Positions 51,501 through 59,510 of a stretch of DNA of 64,000 bases are shown in pieces. Below the pieces are notes generated by a model. The model worked only from the letters and a program-made list of their open reading frames with translations, ran no database searches and had not been told where the DNA came from. The stretch's first letter is position 1; the number at the start of each line of letters is the position of its first letter. The stretch spans positions 229,727 to 293,726 of the forward strand of contig ONCG01000003.1 in NCBI GenBank assembly GCA_900316285.1. The letters run 5' to 3'. The position numbers and the translations under genes were made by a program. Origin of the DNA: an uncultured Prevotellaceae bacterium (lineage in GTDB: Bacteria > Bacteroidota > Bacteroidia > Bacteroidales > Bacteroidaceae).

Positions 51501-52667
51501 GACGATGATGTAGTTGCTGCCTGTCAGCGGACAGAGAGGCACGTCCTCACCTTGGCATATCTGTATGCTGCGCTCGGCACTTTGCTGGTGCTTGTCGCCA
51601 TAACGGTAGCCACCGGGCAGGGAGACGGGGTAGGTGTAAGCGGGGCCATAGCCGTCGAAATACACCGCTTTGTCTGTACTTACCAGTTCATAGGTGCATG
51701 GTGAGGCCTGTCGCTCGCTGGCGCCTGCAAATGCCTTGATGCGGCCGTCGGGCATCCTGTAGACAGCAGCCCCAGTCCATGCAGCGCGATTCTCGCCATA
51801 GCCCAGGCGCATCCCGCCAGGGCTGGTGGCCAGACAGAAGTCGCCTCGTGTAGGTCCAACCGTTCCCCACCAGATGCCATTCTCCAAACCGTATTGTGCG
51901 CCCACGATGCCTTCCATCACGTTGTGCAGCTCGTCGTTCGTAGCCACGTTGCCGTCGGCTTTCACCGTAGTATAGAAATCGGCATAGTGGTCGAAATCGC
52001 CGGCCAGCTGGTGCGTGTTCCCTTCATCGACGTATGGCTTCATGTGCTGATACCATTCCATGGCGCCATCGTTGTTGCAGGTGTTGCCGGCGCAAATGCG
52101 TATGCCGGCAAGCTCGGGATCTTCCTTCAGCAGTTTGGCCACAGCCTTGAAGTCGTCCTTCGTTCCTTGATTGCTCGCCGTCACATCCGGCTCGTTGAAG
52201 GGAGCGATAGAGACCACGTTCAGTCCGTAGTCTTGCACATATTTCACCGTTGCCTTGATGACCTTGTACCACTGTTCGGGGTGGTGGGTGAAGATGTCCA
52301 CGTTAATGTCTACGGGGTCGCTGTTGAGTAGAATGCCCGTGGGCTTGCTCAGTGCGATATGCTGCAATCGCGACTGCAAAAACTTCTGCTGCCGGGCAGA
52401 CAATGTGCCATCAGCATTCACAGGGTCCATCACCTGGAAGGAGACCCGGCCGTAGGTGAGACGGTCGGCACCGATGAAATTGATGCCACGCAACACGTTG
52501 CCCTCGTCATCCCAGGCTGTGTCCATGCCCCACTTGATGGGTGTCGGCTGTCCAGTATCAGTGACGCAGAACGGCACTTTCACGATGTTGCTGCACAACT
52601 GCTGAGCTGACATCCTGCAACACAGCAGGAGGAGAATCATGAAGACCAGAGATTTATGGTATTTCAT
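48543..52667 (-). CDS. Giant secreted GH-A-like glycosidase with RICIN, FN3, LamG and C-terminal modules
   Basis: 1374 residues, signal peptide up to about residue 21. The catalytic part (about 25-350) aligns by eye with the protein at 13861: WGMDTAWDDEGN, SIAPFNEPD (Glu159), ATNDELHNVMEGIVGAQYG and MRLGYGENRAAWTGAAVYRM. Then RICIN-like (about 380-515), FN3 (about 530-625), LamG (about 635-800), a beta-trefoil-like section, a FIVAR-like helical segment and a final beta module. The C-terminus IYNLAGQQV...GLPRGIYIVNGKKVVR is the Prevotella secretion-type tail. Substrate unknown. No repeat insert was found in it. Confidence 0.72.
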   Translation of the reverse strand: MKYHKSLVFMILLLLCCRMSAQQLCSNIVKVPFCVTDTGQPTPIKWGMDTAWDDEGNVLRGINFIGADRLTYGRVSFQVMDPVNADGTLSARQQKFLQSRLQHIALSKPTGILLNSDPVDINVDIFTHHPEQWYKVIKATVKYVQDYGLNVVSIAPFNEPDVTASNQGTKDDFKAVAKLLKEDPELAGIRICAGNTCNNDGAMEWYQHMKPYVDEGNTHQLAGDFDHYADFYTTVKADGNVATNDELHNVMEGIVGAQYGLENGIWWGTVGPTRGDFCLATSPGGMRLGYGENRAAWTGAAVYRMPDGRIKAFAGASERQASPCTYELVSTDKAVYFDGYGPAYTYPVSLPGGYRYGDKHQQSAERSIQICQGEDVPLCPLTGSNYIIVNKKSQKVLTILSGSTANSATVGQYEDKDYAYQQWTLEALKDNGGDLTGFYIHSLRNANMNLETAGFQVKPGATVSVYPVTKAENQRWTFEYASDGYYKIRNYQSGLYLEVAGGSSVNNATVRLCTEATDDHQLWKLLPIDAPCERVAPTVPSGLKATPGISTIELSWEANTQDKDFNGYMVLRGEKNAAGTIEYDVIGRQVMDNRFTDSDCRQNTIYYYALQSVDYSQNRSDKSEPVEAALSGQRGLVAKYDGSSASDIRIPPASLCLAQATIAAWVYNPGRLAENSRLFDFAANDTRQAVLFLNQGGNIVLTVQDGEHVQTISGGKLPEGWHHVAVTIGEGMTKVYLDGEPSGTGAAPSVGLADIRPVCNYIGRGQDASVPPMDGRIDDLRIYNYALSPAELQSVMGETSSHGDENAWPEPVLPSKTIAEISSAEVLYLYNVDADAFVTYGMSWNTQSVAQRLAKGDRSLDNRFRVKVTKLAGGKVRLSMADKANAYIGCLPDACNVWSDRSAEEATFTWQETSTAAGSTYALISNAQKDYLDVSYAYGGPLTTRHGRGFTRWAFIAPKEISSQSYAKYKERQKLFALRQAIADSRKEEAYAANIQAAAQVYLNADATVAELRAAARKLVLAVAEGLTSSIDASCLFDNADMLGNATTTDWTTASTTMKDGNIEMLHKPFTLTQTQTDLPLGIYDIVLHAFYRNDNADKAPVVTAEATNTVTGTVVARQTVADNEVMMTAAETTAGAAQTLTSDLAQTVLKDAVVDNHQMTLSATIASSTQWVNFHTVEIPQSGYTTFYYSDQSFLLPEGMEAYTFRETTQDFVVSQHFTAPGTVLPAGQAVVLGAQPGKYTMLPTTKKKSLDSRNQLRGSDEDQLTHGGTFYYTLCENENHQMEWNWTATDGAVFKNPAHKAYLISTRSTKQPSILAELPSVVQAIQAVQTDNRPNSKAIYNLAGQQVKAQSSTTLNGLPRGIYIVNGKKVVR

Positions 52668-52700
52668 ATGGTATGTGAATTTTTTGGGTTTATAGAGTTA

Positions 52701-52708
52701 CAAAGGTA
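52701..52708 (-). promoter_or_regulatory. -7 box of the giant glycosidase gene
   Basis: TACCTTTG on the minus strand, 33 bases before the start codon; no clear -33 TTTG. Confidence 0.4.
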
Positions 52709-52839
52709 TTAAAAAAATCCAAGTTCCTATGAAAAGGAAGGACTAAATTAATATAGTTTAACGTGAGTTCGATGTAAGAAAAGAGTCTAATAGTTGTAGG
52801 AGTGACAGTTTTTCGTGCCTTTATGGAGAAAAAGGCCGA

Positions 52840-53046
52840 AGGCCTGGACCTTCGGTCGAGTCTGCTCACGCTCGGAAAAACAGATGCGAGCATCGTTCTT
52901 CTCTCGCTTAATCGCAGCCTTCCTTCAACGCTGGTGCGCACTCCCCTCCTTCGGAGGGGCGGGGGCGACTGGGGTCTTCAGAGCAGCCACCGGCGTGGCT
53001 GCGGCCCCACAAAGGGGAGTCAGAGCGCTGAAGTAATCCCCTACAG
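52840..53046. repeat. Decayed promoter cassette and R2-type arm
   Basis: CTCACGCTCGGAAAAACAGA and TTCTTCTCTCGCTTAATCGC (52866-52916) resemble the promoter cassette but lack an intact -7 box. An R2-type arm (52943-52972) and GAGTCAGAGCGCTGAAGTAA (53018) follow. Nothing coding is supported in 52668-53147. Confidence 0.5.
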
Positions 53047-53147
53047 CGGAGCAAGGCAGCGGAGCTGTATTTTGAAGACAGACGGGACAGAAGAACTATC
53101 CTCCCTTTAGAGGAAAGGCCGTGGGCGAGGCCAAGTATGTGAATTCT

Positions 53148-53549
53148 TCATGTGACAAGTATGCCCTCAAGATGATAAGGGTCAAGAATAAAATGCTTTA
53201 ATAACGAAATGCATACAACAGCTATTATAAAGAATACAATAGTCATACTATAAATTAGGAATATTGGAATTCGTCTATTGTATTTAGAATTGGCATATTT
53301 CATAATGATTCTCTCTTTCCTTTTCTTATACCTTAAAAATGACCACAATATTGTAATAATACAAACTGTGACGAGATATATTCTATAATGTTCTTTTCCA
53401 AAAAGGATATAATATGCTTCCAACCAAATAGGCGATGAAAGCAACACCATACAAGCCCCTACAAAAATCGAAGGTCCCCAAAGGTCATATTCTCCATGTT
53501 TTTGATAATGAATATATACTCTGTAAAATAGATAATCAAATAGTCCCAT
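53148..53549 (-). CDS. Small hypothetical membrane protein
   Basis: 133 residues with four hydrophobic stretches (about 25-45, 55-75, 90-112 by eye, including SIFVGACMVLLSSPIWLEAYYILF and IFLIYSMTIVFFIIAVVCISLL). Basic residues lie between helices 3 and 4. No family recognised. The gene is far more AT-rich than its neighbours, which suggests recent acquisition. A -7 box lies at 53598-53605. Confidence 0.6.
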   Translation of the reverse strand: MGLFDYLFYRVYIHYQKHGEYDLWGPSIFVGACMVLLSSPIWLEAYYILFGKEHYRIYLVTVCIITILWSFLRYKKRKERIIMKYANSKYNRRIPIFLIYSMTIVFFIIAVVCISLLKHFILDPYHLEGILVT

Positions 53550-53597
53550 TGTGAACTCCTTTTGTTATTATCGTTTAATATGATTGTTTATCGATTG

Positions 53598-53605
53598 CAA
53601 AGATA
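53598..53605 (-). promoter_or_regulatory. -7 box of the small membrane protein gene
   Basis: TATCTTTG on the minus strand, 48 bases before the start. The remainder of 53606-53820 is AT-rich with a small AAAACGTTTTTTTC hairpin and a second TAACTTTG box (53809-53816). Confidence 0.4.
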
Positions 53606-53820
53606 GTGAAAGTCGAGCACAAAACAAAGAAAAAAACGTTTTTTTCTTTTATTGTCAAGACGCATCCTATCTTGGGCGAAGCCAGAGTTACATCTTTTTT
53701 CTGAAACGACAAACAAAAGGGGGAAAAGTTTTCCTATCATTCCTTTTCTCCTTAGCTAAATACCACAAAAAAGATGGGGCGGGATGCGAGGCTTTCAAAA
53801 AAGTTTGCTAACTTTGACTT

Positions 53821-53904
53821 CGTCTAAGATACTTTCGCTCGACAATTCAAAAAAAAACGAGTTTCTTTTTGGTATTGTCCTCGCTTAATCGTACCTTTGC
53901 AGGC
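53821..53904 (+). repeat. Promoter-bearing dispersed cassette, copy B
   Basis: Aligns with 9147-9226. The right end is the promoter of the WYL regulator: -33 TTTG (53868-53871), 20-base spacer, -7 TACCTTTG (53892-53899). Confidence 0.65.
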
Positions 53905-53942
53905 TGAGCAAGGCAGCAGAGCTGCGAGTAAAGTAAACGAAT

Positions 53943-54833
53943 ATGAGACATTCAGAGAAATATAAGTTGTACCTCTGGATCATCAATACGCTGAAGACAT
54001 GCGGAGGGATGACGCTAGAGGAACTCGGACGGAAATGGGTGGAGAACAAGGTGATTGGCGGAAACCCTTTGACTCGCACTTCGTTTTTTCGGTATCGCGA
54101 TGCCATCCTCAATATGTTCGGCATCGTGATAGACTGCGACCGGGAGACGTACCGATACTACATCGGGAATCCGGAAGTGCTGTACGATCCCAGCCTGGAG
54201 CGGTGGCTGTACTCGACGATGACGGTGCATGGCATATTGGCAGATAGCGTGGGCATGAAGGAACGGGTGGCGCTGGAGAACGTGCCGGCAGGCTTGCAGT
54301 ATCTGGGAATCATCATCGAGGCGATGCACATGAACCACCGCCTGCGCATGGGGTATAAGAAGTTTCGTGCGGAGGGCTACGAGAAGACGGTGTGCCCGTA
54401 TGCGCTGAAGCTGTTCCACCAGCGCTGGTACTTGCTGGCGCGGACGGAGGAGGACCAGATGCGCATCTATGCCCTGGACCGCATGACGTCGCTCTCGATG
54501 ACGGAGGAGCGGTTCATGATGCCCGAGAACTTCTCGGCGCAGCAGTATTTCGCAGAGTACTACGGGGTGCTGACTGACGACACGCCGCTGACGCACTTGG
54601 TGGTACGGGCTCACCAGTGGATGCCCGACTATCTGCGGACGCTGCCGCTGCATCACTCGCAGCGCGAGCTATCGTCGGGCGACGGCTACACTGACTTCAG
54701 CTTCGAGGTGCGACCCACGTCGGACTTCATGGGTGAGCTGTTGAAGTTCGGAAATGGCATTGAAATACTTGAACCTGTTAACATACGTGAAAGAATGAGG
54801 CAAAAGATAGTCGAAACTCTTAAAAGATATTAA
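53943..54833 (+). CDS. WYL-domain transcriptional regulator
   Basis: 296 residues. N-terminal helix-turn-helix part (KLYLWIINTLKTCGGMTLEELGRKWVENKV...TRTSFFRYRDAILNMFGIVIDC), then the WYL fold with GYKKFRAEGYEKTVCPYALKLFHQRWYLLARTEEDQMRIYALDRM. WYL proteins sense ligands or nucleic acids and often sit beside defence or mobile genes, in line with the island that follows. Its targets cannot be read from the sequence. Confidence 0.88.
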   Translation: MRHSEKYKLYLWIINTLKTCGGMTLEELGRKWVENKVIGGNPLTRTSFFRYRDAILNMFGIVIDCDRETYRYYIGNPEVLYDPSLERWLYSTMTVHGILADSVGMKERVALENVPAGLQYLGIIIEAMHMNHRLRMGYKKFRAEGYEKTVCPYALKLFHQRWYLLARTEEDQMRIYALDRMTSLSMTEERFMMPENFSAQQYFAEYYGVLTDDTPLTHLVVRAHQWMPDYLRTLPLHHSQRELSSGDGYTDFSFEVRPTSDFMGELLKFGNGIEILEPVNIRERMRQKIVETLKRY

Positions 54834-54875
54834 TGTTTCAGGGGATGTTCCCGCGTTTTGGAACACCCCCTGTTG

Positions 54876-55065
54876 TATATTTGCGCTTGCAAAGTATATT
54901 TTGCAAACGCGAGAACTGGCTGCGCCTCGGCAATTGGAACAAGTTCCATTGCACTCGGCTTGCACAGTCCTTGCACTGCAAAGGTTTTTTTGCAAACGCG
55001 AGAACTGGCTGCGCCTCGGCAATTGGAACAAGTTCCATTGCACTCGGCTTGCACAGTCCTTGCAC
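54876..55065. repeat. Exact 77-bp tandem duplication (period 89)
   Basis: 54900-54976 and 54989-55065 are identical. Each contains the palindrome TGGAACAAGTTCCA and CTCGGCTTGCACAGTCCTTG. A TATATTTG box (54876-54883) precedes the first copy. Confidence 0.85.
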
Positions 55066-55101
55066 CCAAAAACTGATTGTTGAACTAAAAACTTGAAAGT
55101 T

Positions 55102-55188
55102 ATGGAAGGTGCTATTTTTCTATTCCTGATATCCTCAGTCGCCATCGCTCTGATCAGCGCGTATGCGGAGGAGGCTGCGCAAGGGTAA
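55102..55188 (+). CDS. Small membrane peptide (28 aa), hypothetical
   Basis: MEGAIFLFLISSVAIALISA followed by YAEEAAQG: one hydrophobic helix with an acidic end. It begins 36 bases after the 77-bp duplicated palindromic unit, which may be its control region. It could be a small toxin-like or regulatory membrane peptide; no family recognised. Confidence 0.4.
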   Translation: MEGAIFLFLISSVAIALISAYAEEAAQG

Positions 55189-55190
55189 GA

Positions 55191-55500
55191 CCCACCCCCC
55201 CAGCCCCTCCCGTAAGGGAGGGGGGCGCGCACCAGCGTTGCCGACACCCAATGGTAGGGGCAGACCCCCGTGTCTGCCCGAACAAAAAAGGGTCGCTAAA
55301 GCGAGAAATTATTCAAAATCTAATTCAAAATTTAACAAAATAATTAATGAAAAATTCTTTCTCCGCTGTGCTACGTAATCGAACAACGGGCCGCTTTCGT
55401 AATGAAATGGAGAAAGAAAGCGGCAGAGCCGAGCGAATGGACGATTAATGAAATTCTTTCTCCGCTACGCTACGAAAGCGGCAAAGCCGAGCGATAGCCG
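55191..55500. repeat. Cluster of R2, R1 and R3 elements
   Basis: R2 arm (55191-55226), R1 (55253-55284), an R3 copy split by an inverted R3 fragment (55353-55433) and an intact R3 (55454-55493). These fill the gap before 55602. Confidence 0.7.
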
Positions 55501-55601
55501 CCCCTTATCAAGGGGCTCTAAATCTCAACTATTCTGAACATTTCGCGCCCAGCGCGAACCTATTAATTCACACGATAATTAAACCTTAAAACAAAGAGAA
55601 G

Positions 55602-56021
55602 ATGAAATTTCGTTTAGGAGCAATGTTTCAGTTGTACACAGAGTACGAACTTGAAGAAGACTCGTTAAAAGAGGCTTTAACATCATTACACAAGTATGTT
55701 TGTGAGGATTTAGACTTCAACAAAATCAAGATCAAACAGGTCATGTATAATTGGGACCTAGAAGCCCCGATTAAAGGAGTTTCTGTTAGCGCCTGTAAGG
55801 AGGACATGGAGAAATCCTTGCAGCTTATTGGAGAGGCGGCGGAAGTGGCAGAAACAGGAGACTGGAGGAAGATGCGCGGGGTTACATACGCTGATCTCAT
55901 GAAGCAGAAGCGCGAGGAGGAGAACGCTGCGGCAAAGCCGAAGCCTGAGGAGGAGAACGCTGCGGCCACGAAGCCGAAGCGCGTGCGGAAGAACAAGAAG
56001 GACAAGGAGGACCCGAAGTGA
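55602..56021 (+). CDS. Hypothetical protein with charged C-terminal tail
   Basis: 139 residues. The first 100 look like a small alpha/beta domain (FQLYTEYELEEDSLKEALTSLHKYV). The tail repeats EEENAAAKPKP / EEENAAATKPK and ends in Lys/Asp-rich sequence. No family recognised. It lies seven bases upstream of the coiled-coil gene, so the three genes to 56933 form an operon. Confidence 0.6.
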   Translation: MKFRLGAMFQLYTEYELEEDSLKEALTSLHKYVCEDLDFNKIKIKQVMYNWDLEAPIKGVSVSACKEDMEKSLQLIGEAAEVAETGDWRKMRGVTYADLMKQKREEENAAAKPKPEEENAAATKPKRVRKNKKDKEDPK

Positions 56022-56028
56022 GCTGGCT

Positions 56029-56514
56029 ATGAACAGGAACTATGAAGAACTTGCCGAATGGTGCAGCGACGCCAGGCGTGGACTGGAGCGCGAGGTGGAA
56101 CATCTGCAGGAGAAACAGGAGCAGATGACGAACTACATGCGCGCGCTGAGTGCCACGGAGGAACTATCGTCGCAGCTTGGCAACCTCAGCGACGAGCTGG
56201 AGAGGAAGCAGGCAGAGAACGACCGTCTCTCAGACGAGCTGGATGCGAAGCAGGCGGAGCTGGACGCCCTGCAGGTGGAGCTGGAGAGGAAGCAGGCGGA
56301 GATTGACCGTCTGCTACTGGAGCAACAGCTTGCGGAGGCAGAGGCGAAGCCCGCGGAGATTCACAACCACTTCGAAGGGGGCAGCACGGCCCAGGTGTTT
56401 AACGATCAGGTGACTGGTAGATTCTCAAAAATCAAGAAATGGAGAATAGAGAAATGCGAAAAGAAAAAGAAAAAGCGCGAAAACACCAAGCGCGAGAAAA
56501 GAAAAGCATCGTGA
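56029..56514 (+). CDS. Coiled-coil protein with HNHFEGG / QVFND.VTG motif
   Basis: 161 residues. A long coiled coil (about 15-115, heptads such as LSDELERKQAENDRLSDELD) is followed by IHNHFEGGSTAQVFNDQVTGRF and a very basic tail (KKKKKRENTKREKRKAS). The QVFN..TG motif recurs in the next gene. Function unknown, possibly a structural or nucleic-acid-binding partner. Confidence 0.6.
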   Translation: MNRNYEELAEWCSDARRGLEREVEHLQEKQEQMTNYMRALSATEELSSQLGNLSDELERKQAENDRLSDELDAKQAELDALQVELERKQAEIDRLLLEQQLAEAEAKPAEIHNHFEGGSTAQVFNDQVTGRFSKIKKWRIEKCEKKKKKRENTKREKRKAS

Positions 56515-56933
56515 ACAACTTTGCTCCCGGCGCAAACTGCCAGGTGTTCAACGAAAACATCACCGGCTGCATCTTCGCAATGCCCGGGGCGAACGTGACG
56601 CAACAGGTGACCAATCCGACAACGCGGGACGAGAAGGAGGGACAGAAACTGCCTGCGGCCGATAGCAGGCGGGGAGACGAAGAGCCTAATGTGAGTAGCG
56701 GGCCAATTGTTAGCCAGTTGAAACCGATTTTCTACGGGAGCGAAGATGAGGCGCTGAGATTCCTGAAGGAGATACGGGGGATGAAGCCAGTACTCATCAC
56801 GCAGAAAGTGAAGCGGCTAATAGCGGAGAAAAGCATCTCGGAACTATCGGCTCATCGCGACCTCTGGGCTATACTCCACACTGCAGGCATATACGACAGG
56901 TCTGAATCGAACTGGAACCAACAGGTGAAATGA
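56439..56933 (+). CDS. Hypothetical protein sharing the QVFN..TG motif, overlapping the coiled-coil gene
   Basis: 164 residues. It starts 76 bases inside the previous gene in another frame. NNFAPGANCQVFNENITGCIFAMPGANVTQQV (about 26-57) echoes the motif of its neighbour. The C-terminal 80 residues (FYGSEDEALRFLKEIRGMKP...) look like a small helical domain. The start may be internal (for example the Met at residue 6). No family recognised. Confidence 0.55.
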   Translation: MENREMRKEKEKARKHQAREKKSIVNNFAPGANCQVFNENITGCIFAMPGANVTQQVTNPTTRDEKEGQKLPAADSRRGDEEPNVSSGPIVSQLKPIFYGSEDEALRFLKEIRGMKPVLITQKVKRLIAEKSISELSAHRDLWAILHTAGIYDRSESNWNQQVK

Positions 56934-57057
56934 CTGCTGTTTAGGGCATTTCCTCTGCTGCCAAGACAATCTTCCAAAAACAATGAGCAACCATTGAAGG
57001 CTGCTCATTTTTTATTTATAAGGTTTTAAACAGGGTTATATGTAATAGCTATTGAAC

Positions 57058-58443
57058 TTAGTCTTTATAATCTTTATAATTTTCTATTAACATCTTGAAC
57101 AAATATTTTAGCTTATGGCAGTACAAATCGTATAGAAAAGTATGTAGTTCTTCATCCTTCATGCTTGCAAGGGGCTTTTTAGCATCAACCTTATACCTGA
57201 ATAGTTTCGATGTGCCTTTATTTACGTTCTCTCCCGTTGGAAGTTTTTCCTTATTTTGCTCTAGTTCTCCCCTCCAACTATCAGCAAAATTTTTGTTTTT
57301 TTCAAAATGCAACTCAATCGTGTAATCTTTATTGCCAGACATTGTAGCTACATTTATAGGAATCCATTCTACATGAGCAGCTCCCCAGTTTTCTGTCAAA
57401 GCAATCTGGACGAACCCATTATTGCCTTTTTTTCCTATTCCACGATGACGGACAATCCATGTATTTTTTATTTTTCTTTTACGTAGCTCTTCGCCCCAAC
57501 GTGTATTAAGAATATTTGCAGTTTCCTCCTCAAATCTGCAGAAGGCTTCGTTTTCGATTGTTTTTATGGATTGACGAACCACATTGTCAAGAGTCTCTAT
57601 CTTGTCGAAATCCACATTTACTTGTGTTTTATCTTTACTTAATTCGTAGATTAGCTTTGTTATCTCATCTTGGAAATTATAGAGTTTCTGTATTTGATTC
57701 AACTGCATTTTTCGCACGTCCGAAGGGAGGCCTAACTCTTTAAGCAAAACTGGGATTGCTTTATTGTATTTCCCGTTTGTTGAAGAAAATTTTGTACCCA
57801 AGAAATCAACATATGACCGAACAGGGGTTGTCACTGTCTCTGGATAAGTGCGCGGATTGAGAATATCTTCTTTCAGCCAGCGAAGAATGTCTTCCGAGTA
57901 TGTCAGTTCCTTGAAGCGATTTCCAATATATGTTGGAAAATTGGTGTTATTTGGGTCGTAACTTTTAATGCTGATAGTCTTACTACCATCAGCAGTCAAG
58001 TAAAATGCCCAGATGTTATCCAAATCTACTTTGCAGTCATCCTTGACATGCGTGATATATCGGCTCAATTGTTGCCCAAGATCAGGAGCATTATATATTT
58101 TATTCTCAATAATAAAGGCTGTAACCCTCCCATTTACATTCATCAAAATAAGTCCGTCTGTAAAGCTTTTTTTATTTGTTTGACTATCGACAAAACATTT
58201 ATTGTAGAAAACTTCTACTTTAGTTGGACGTATTGAGATTTTCTTTCCACAACCATGAGCAAACCTCCTTAGAAAACTATAGAGTATAGGAAACTCACGA
58301 TTCGTTTCAAATCTGAGTAGCGATAATAATAGTTTACTATGATCGTTCTCACTCATGTGCCAAGCATCAAATACATTGTAGGGAGTTTTATTTACCGCAC
58401 TTCCCACTTTCTCAGCAATTGCCTCAATATCCTTAATATCCAT
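57058..58443 (-). CDS. PD-(D/E)XK nuclease-superfamily protein
   Basis: 461 residues. The nuclease core shows SFTDGLILMN (Asp96) and AFIIENKI (Glu113, Lys115), the D...ExK pattern of the PDDEXK_4 group. The remainder (about 200-461) is unassigned. The gene is strikingly AT-rich compared with the core genes, points against its neighbours and has its own -7 box, so it looks recently acquired. Such proteins often have defence-related or mobile-element roles, but no partner is evident. Confidence 0.75.
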   Translation of the reverse strand: MDIKDIEAIAEKVGSAVNKTPYNVFDAWHMSENDHSKLLLSLLRFETNREFPILYSFLRRFAHGCGKKISIRPTKVEVFYNKCFVDSQTNKKSFTDGLILMNVNGRVTAFIIENKIYNAPDLGQQLSRYITHVKDDCKVDLDNIWAFYLTADGSKTISIKSYDPNNTNFPTYIGNRFKELTYSEDILRWLKEDILNPRTYPETVTTPVRSYVDFLGTKFSSTNGKYNKAIPVLLKELGLPSDVRKMQLNQIQKLYNFQDEITKLIYELSKDKTQVNVDFDKIETLDNVVRQSIKTIENEAFCRFEEETANILNTRWGEELRKRKIKNTWIVRHRGIGKKGNNGFVQIALTENWGAAHVEWIPINVATMSGNKDYTIELHFEKNKNFADSWRGELEQNKEKLPTGENVNKGTSKLFRYKVDAKKPLASMKDEELHTFLYDLYCHKLKYLFKMLIENYKDYKD

Positions 58444-58474
58444 AATAAATTATTTTGATTAATAATATTCTTTG

Positions 58475-58482
58475 CAAAGATA
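58475..58482 (-). promoter_or_regulatory. -7 box of the PD-(D/E)XK gene
   Basis: TATCTTTG on the minus strand, 32 bases before the start codon. Confidence 0.4.
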
Positions 58483-58798
58483 CAAATTTTTTTTATTGTT
58501 GAAAAAATCTAATGGAAAAAATGAACTTTGGAGACAAAAGTTGACGACAATGACTCCTCTTGAAGATAACCGACTCGCTTGTTTCTTTTTTTTGTGCCAA
58601 ATCATTTGTGGTATTTGTACAAATACTTGCGCTGCATTTGTATTCACTTGTAATTGCTTGTACACCAATGACTTAGACAACAAATTATTCCCAGCCTTTC
58701 TTTTTTGTTCATAACTTTGCCGATGCATTTGAGATGCAAAGCAATTGGCCAATTTGCTGTGAGTGTATTAACATTATTAATTATTTAAAGACAACAAA

Positions 58799-58849
58799 AT
58801 GAAACTGAGTTTTAACAAAAACATGGCTACAATCTTCTGTTCCATGTGA
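58799..58849 (+). CDS. Possible 16-aa leader peptide
   Basis: MKLSFNKNMATIFCSM, upstream of the WYL_2-like gene and downstream of a TAACTTTG box (58712-58719). There is no further support; the rest of 58444-58884 is AT-rich without recognisable features. Confidence 0.2.
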   Translation: MKLSFNKNMATIFCSM

Positions 58850-58884
58850 TGTTGAATGTCTAAACTTTTAAAAACAAAGAAACC

Positions 58885-59178
58885 ATGAACATAGAAGAAT
58901 ATCAGCAGCAATTCCTGCAATTATTGCACACCCGAGTCGTCACCTTCCACTATCGCAAGAAGAACCGCTCACTGCGCAAGGCCATTGGCACCACGTGCCT
59001 CGATTTGATTCCCACTGACTCTCTGCCGAAGGGCATCGGGTGCAAACGCCCCGAAGGCTATGTGAACTATTATGATTTCACCGTTAACGGATGGCGCACG
59101 CTGCGCCTGGCTCATGTGACGAGCTACAGCCTCGACGCGCAAAGCGCTTCAGTTGAGAGTTTAGAGTTGAGAGTTTAG
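58885..59178 (+). CDS. WYL_2 / Sm-like SH3-fold protein (DUF2693 type)
   Basis: 97 residues. VVTFHYRKKNRSLRKAIGTTCLDLIP and YVNYYDFTVNGWRTLRLAHVTSY match the short SH3-like proteins frequent on Bacteroidales mobile elements. The last ten residues and the stop are read from a TTGAGAGTTTAGAG repeat, so the native end was about residue 85. Role unknown. Confidence 0.65.
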   Translation: MNIEEYQQQFLQLLHTRVVTFHYRKKNRSLRKAIGTTCLDLIPTDSLPKGIGCKRPEGYVNYYDFTVNGWRTLRLAHVTSYSLDAQSASVESLELRV

Positions 59179-59210
59179 AGTTAGCCATCGGGATTGCGTT
59201 ACACCCAACG

Positions 59211-59274
59211 GTAGGGGCAGACCCTATTGCTACCCTCCTTCGGAGGGGCTGGGGGAGGTCGTCTGCCCGAACAA
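59211..59274. repeat. R1 palindrome interrupted by an R2 arm
   Basis: GGTAGGGGCAGACC and GTCTGCCCGAACA are parted by about 35 bases that contain CCCTCCTTCGGAGGGG. Flanking sequence to 59510 is repeat-like too (CATTAATTG tandem units, CGCAGATGACGCAGATGATC and CACAGATTACACGGATT boxes). Confidence 0.65.
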
Positions 59275-59510
59275 GAAGGGGTCGCTACGCTCAAAATCTT
59301 TCAAAAATCTAATTCAAAATCTAACAAAAGTATTTAACCGCAGATGACGCAGATGATCGCAGATTCCGTAAACATCTAAAAACTCGAAAAGGGCGAATGA
59401 TTTATTAAACATTAATTGCCATTAATTGACCATTAATTTTACATTAATTATTTTGCCCACAGATTACACGGATTCTCACGGACACTCGGATGAGACGAAT
59501 GAAAAAGGAC

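Noticed and set aside
52802-53110. 102-residue forward ORF upstream of the giant glycosidase
   Set aside because: Made of a decayed promoter cassette, an R2 arm and a GAGTCAGAGCGC repeat; no codon or family support.
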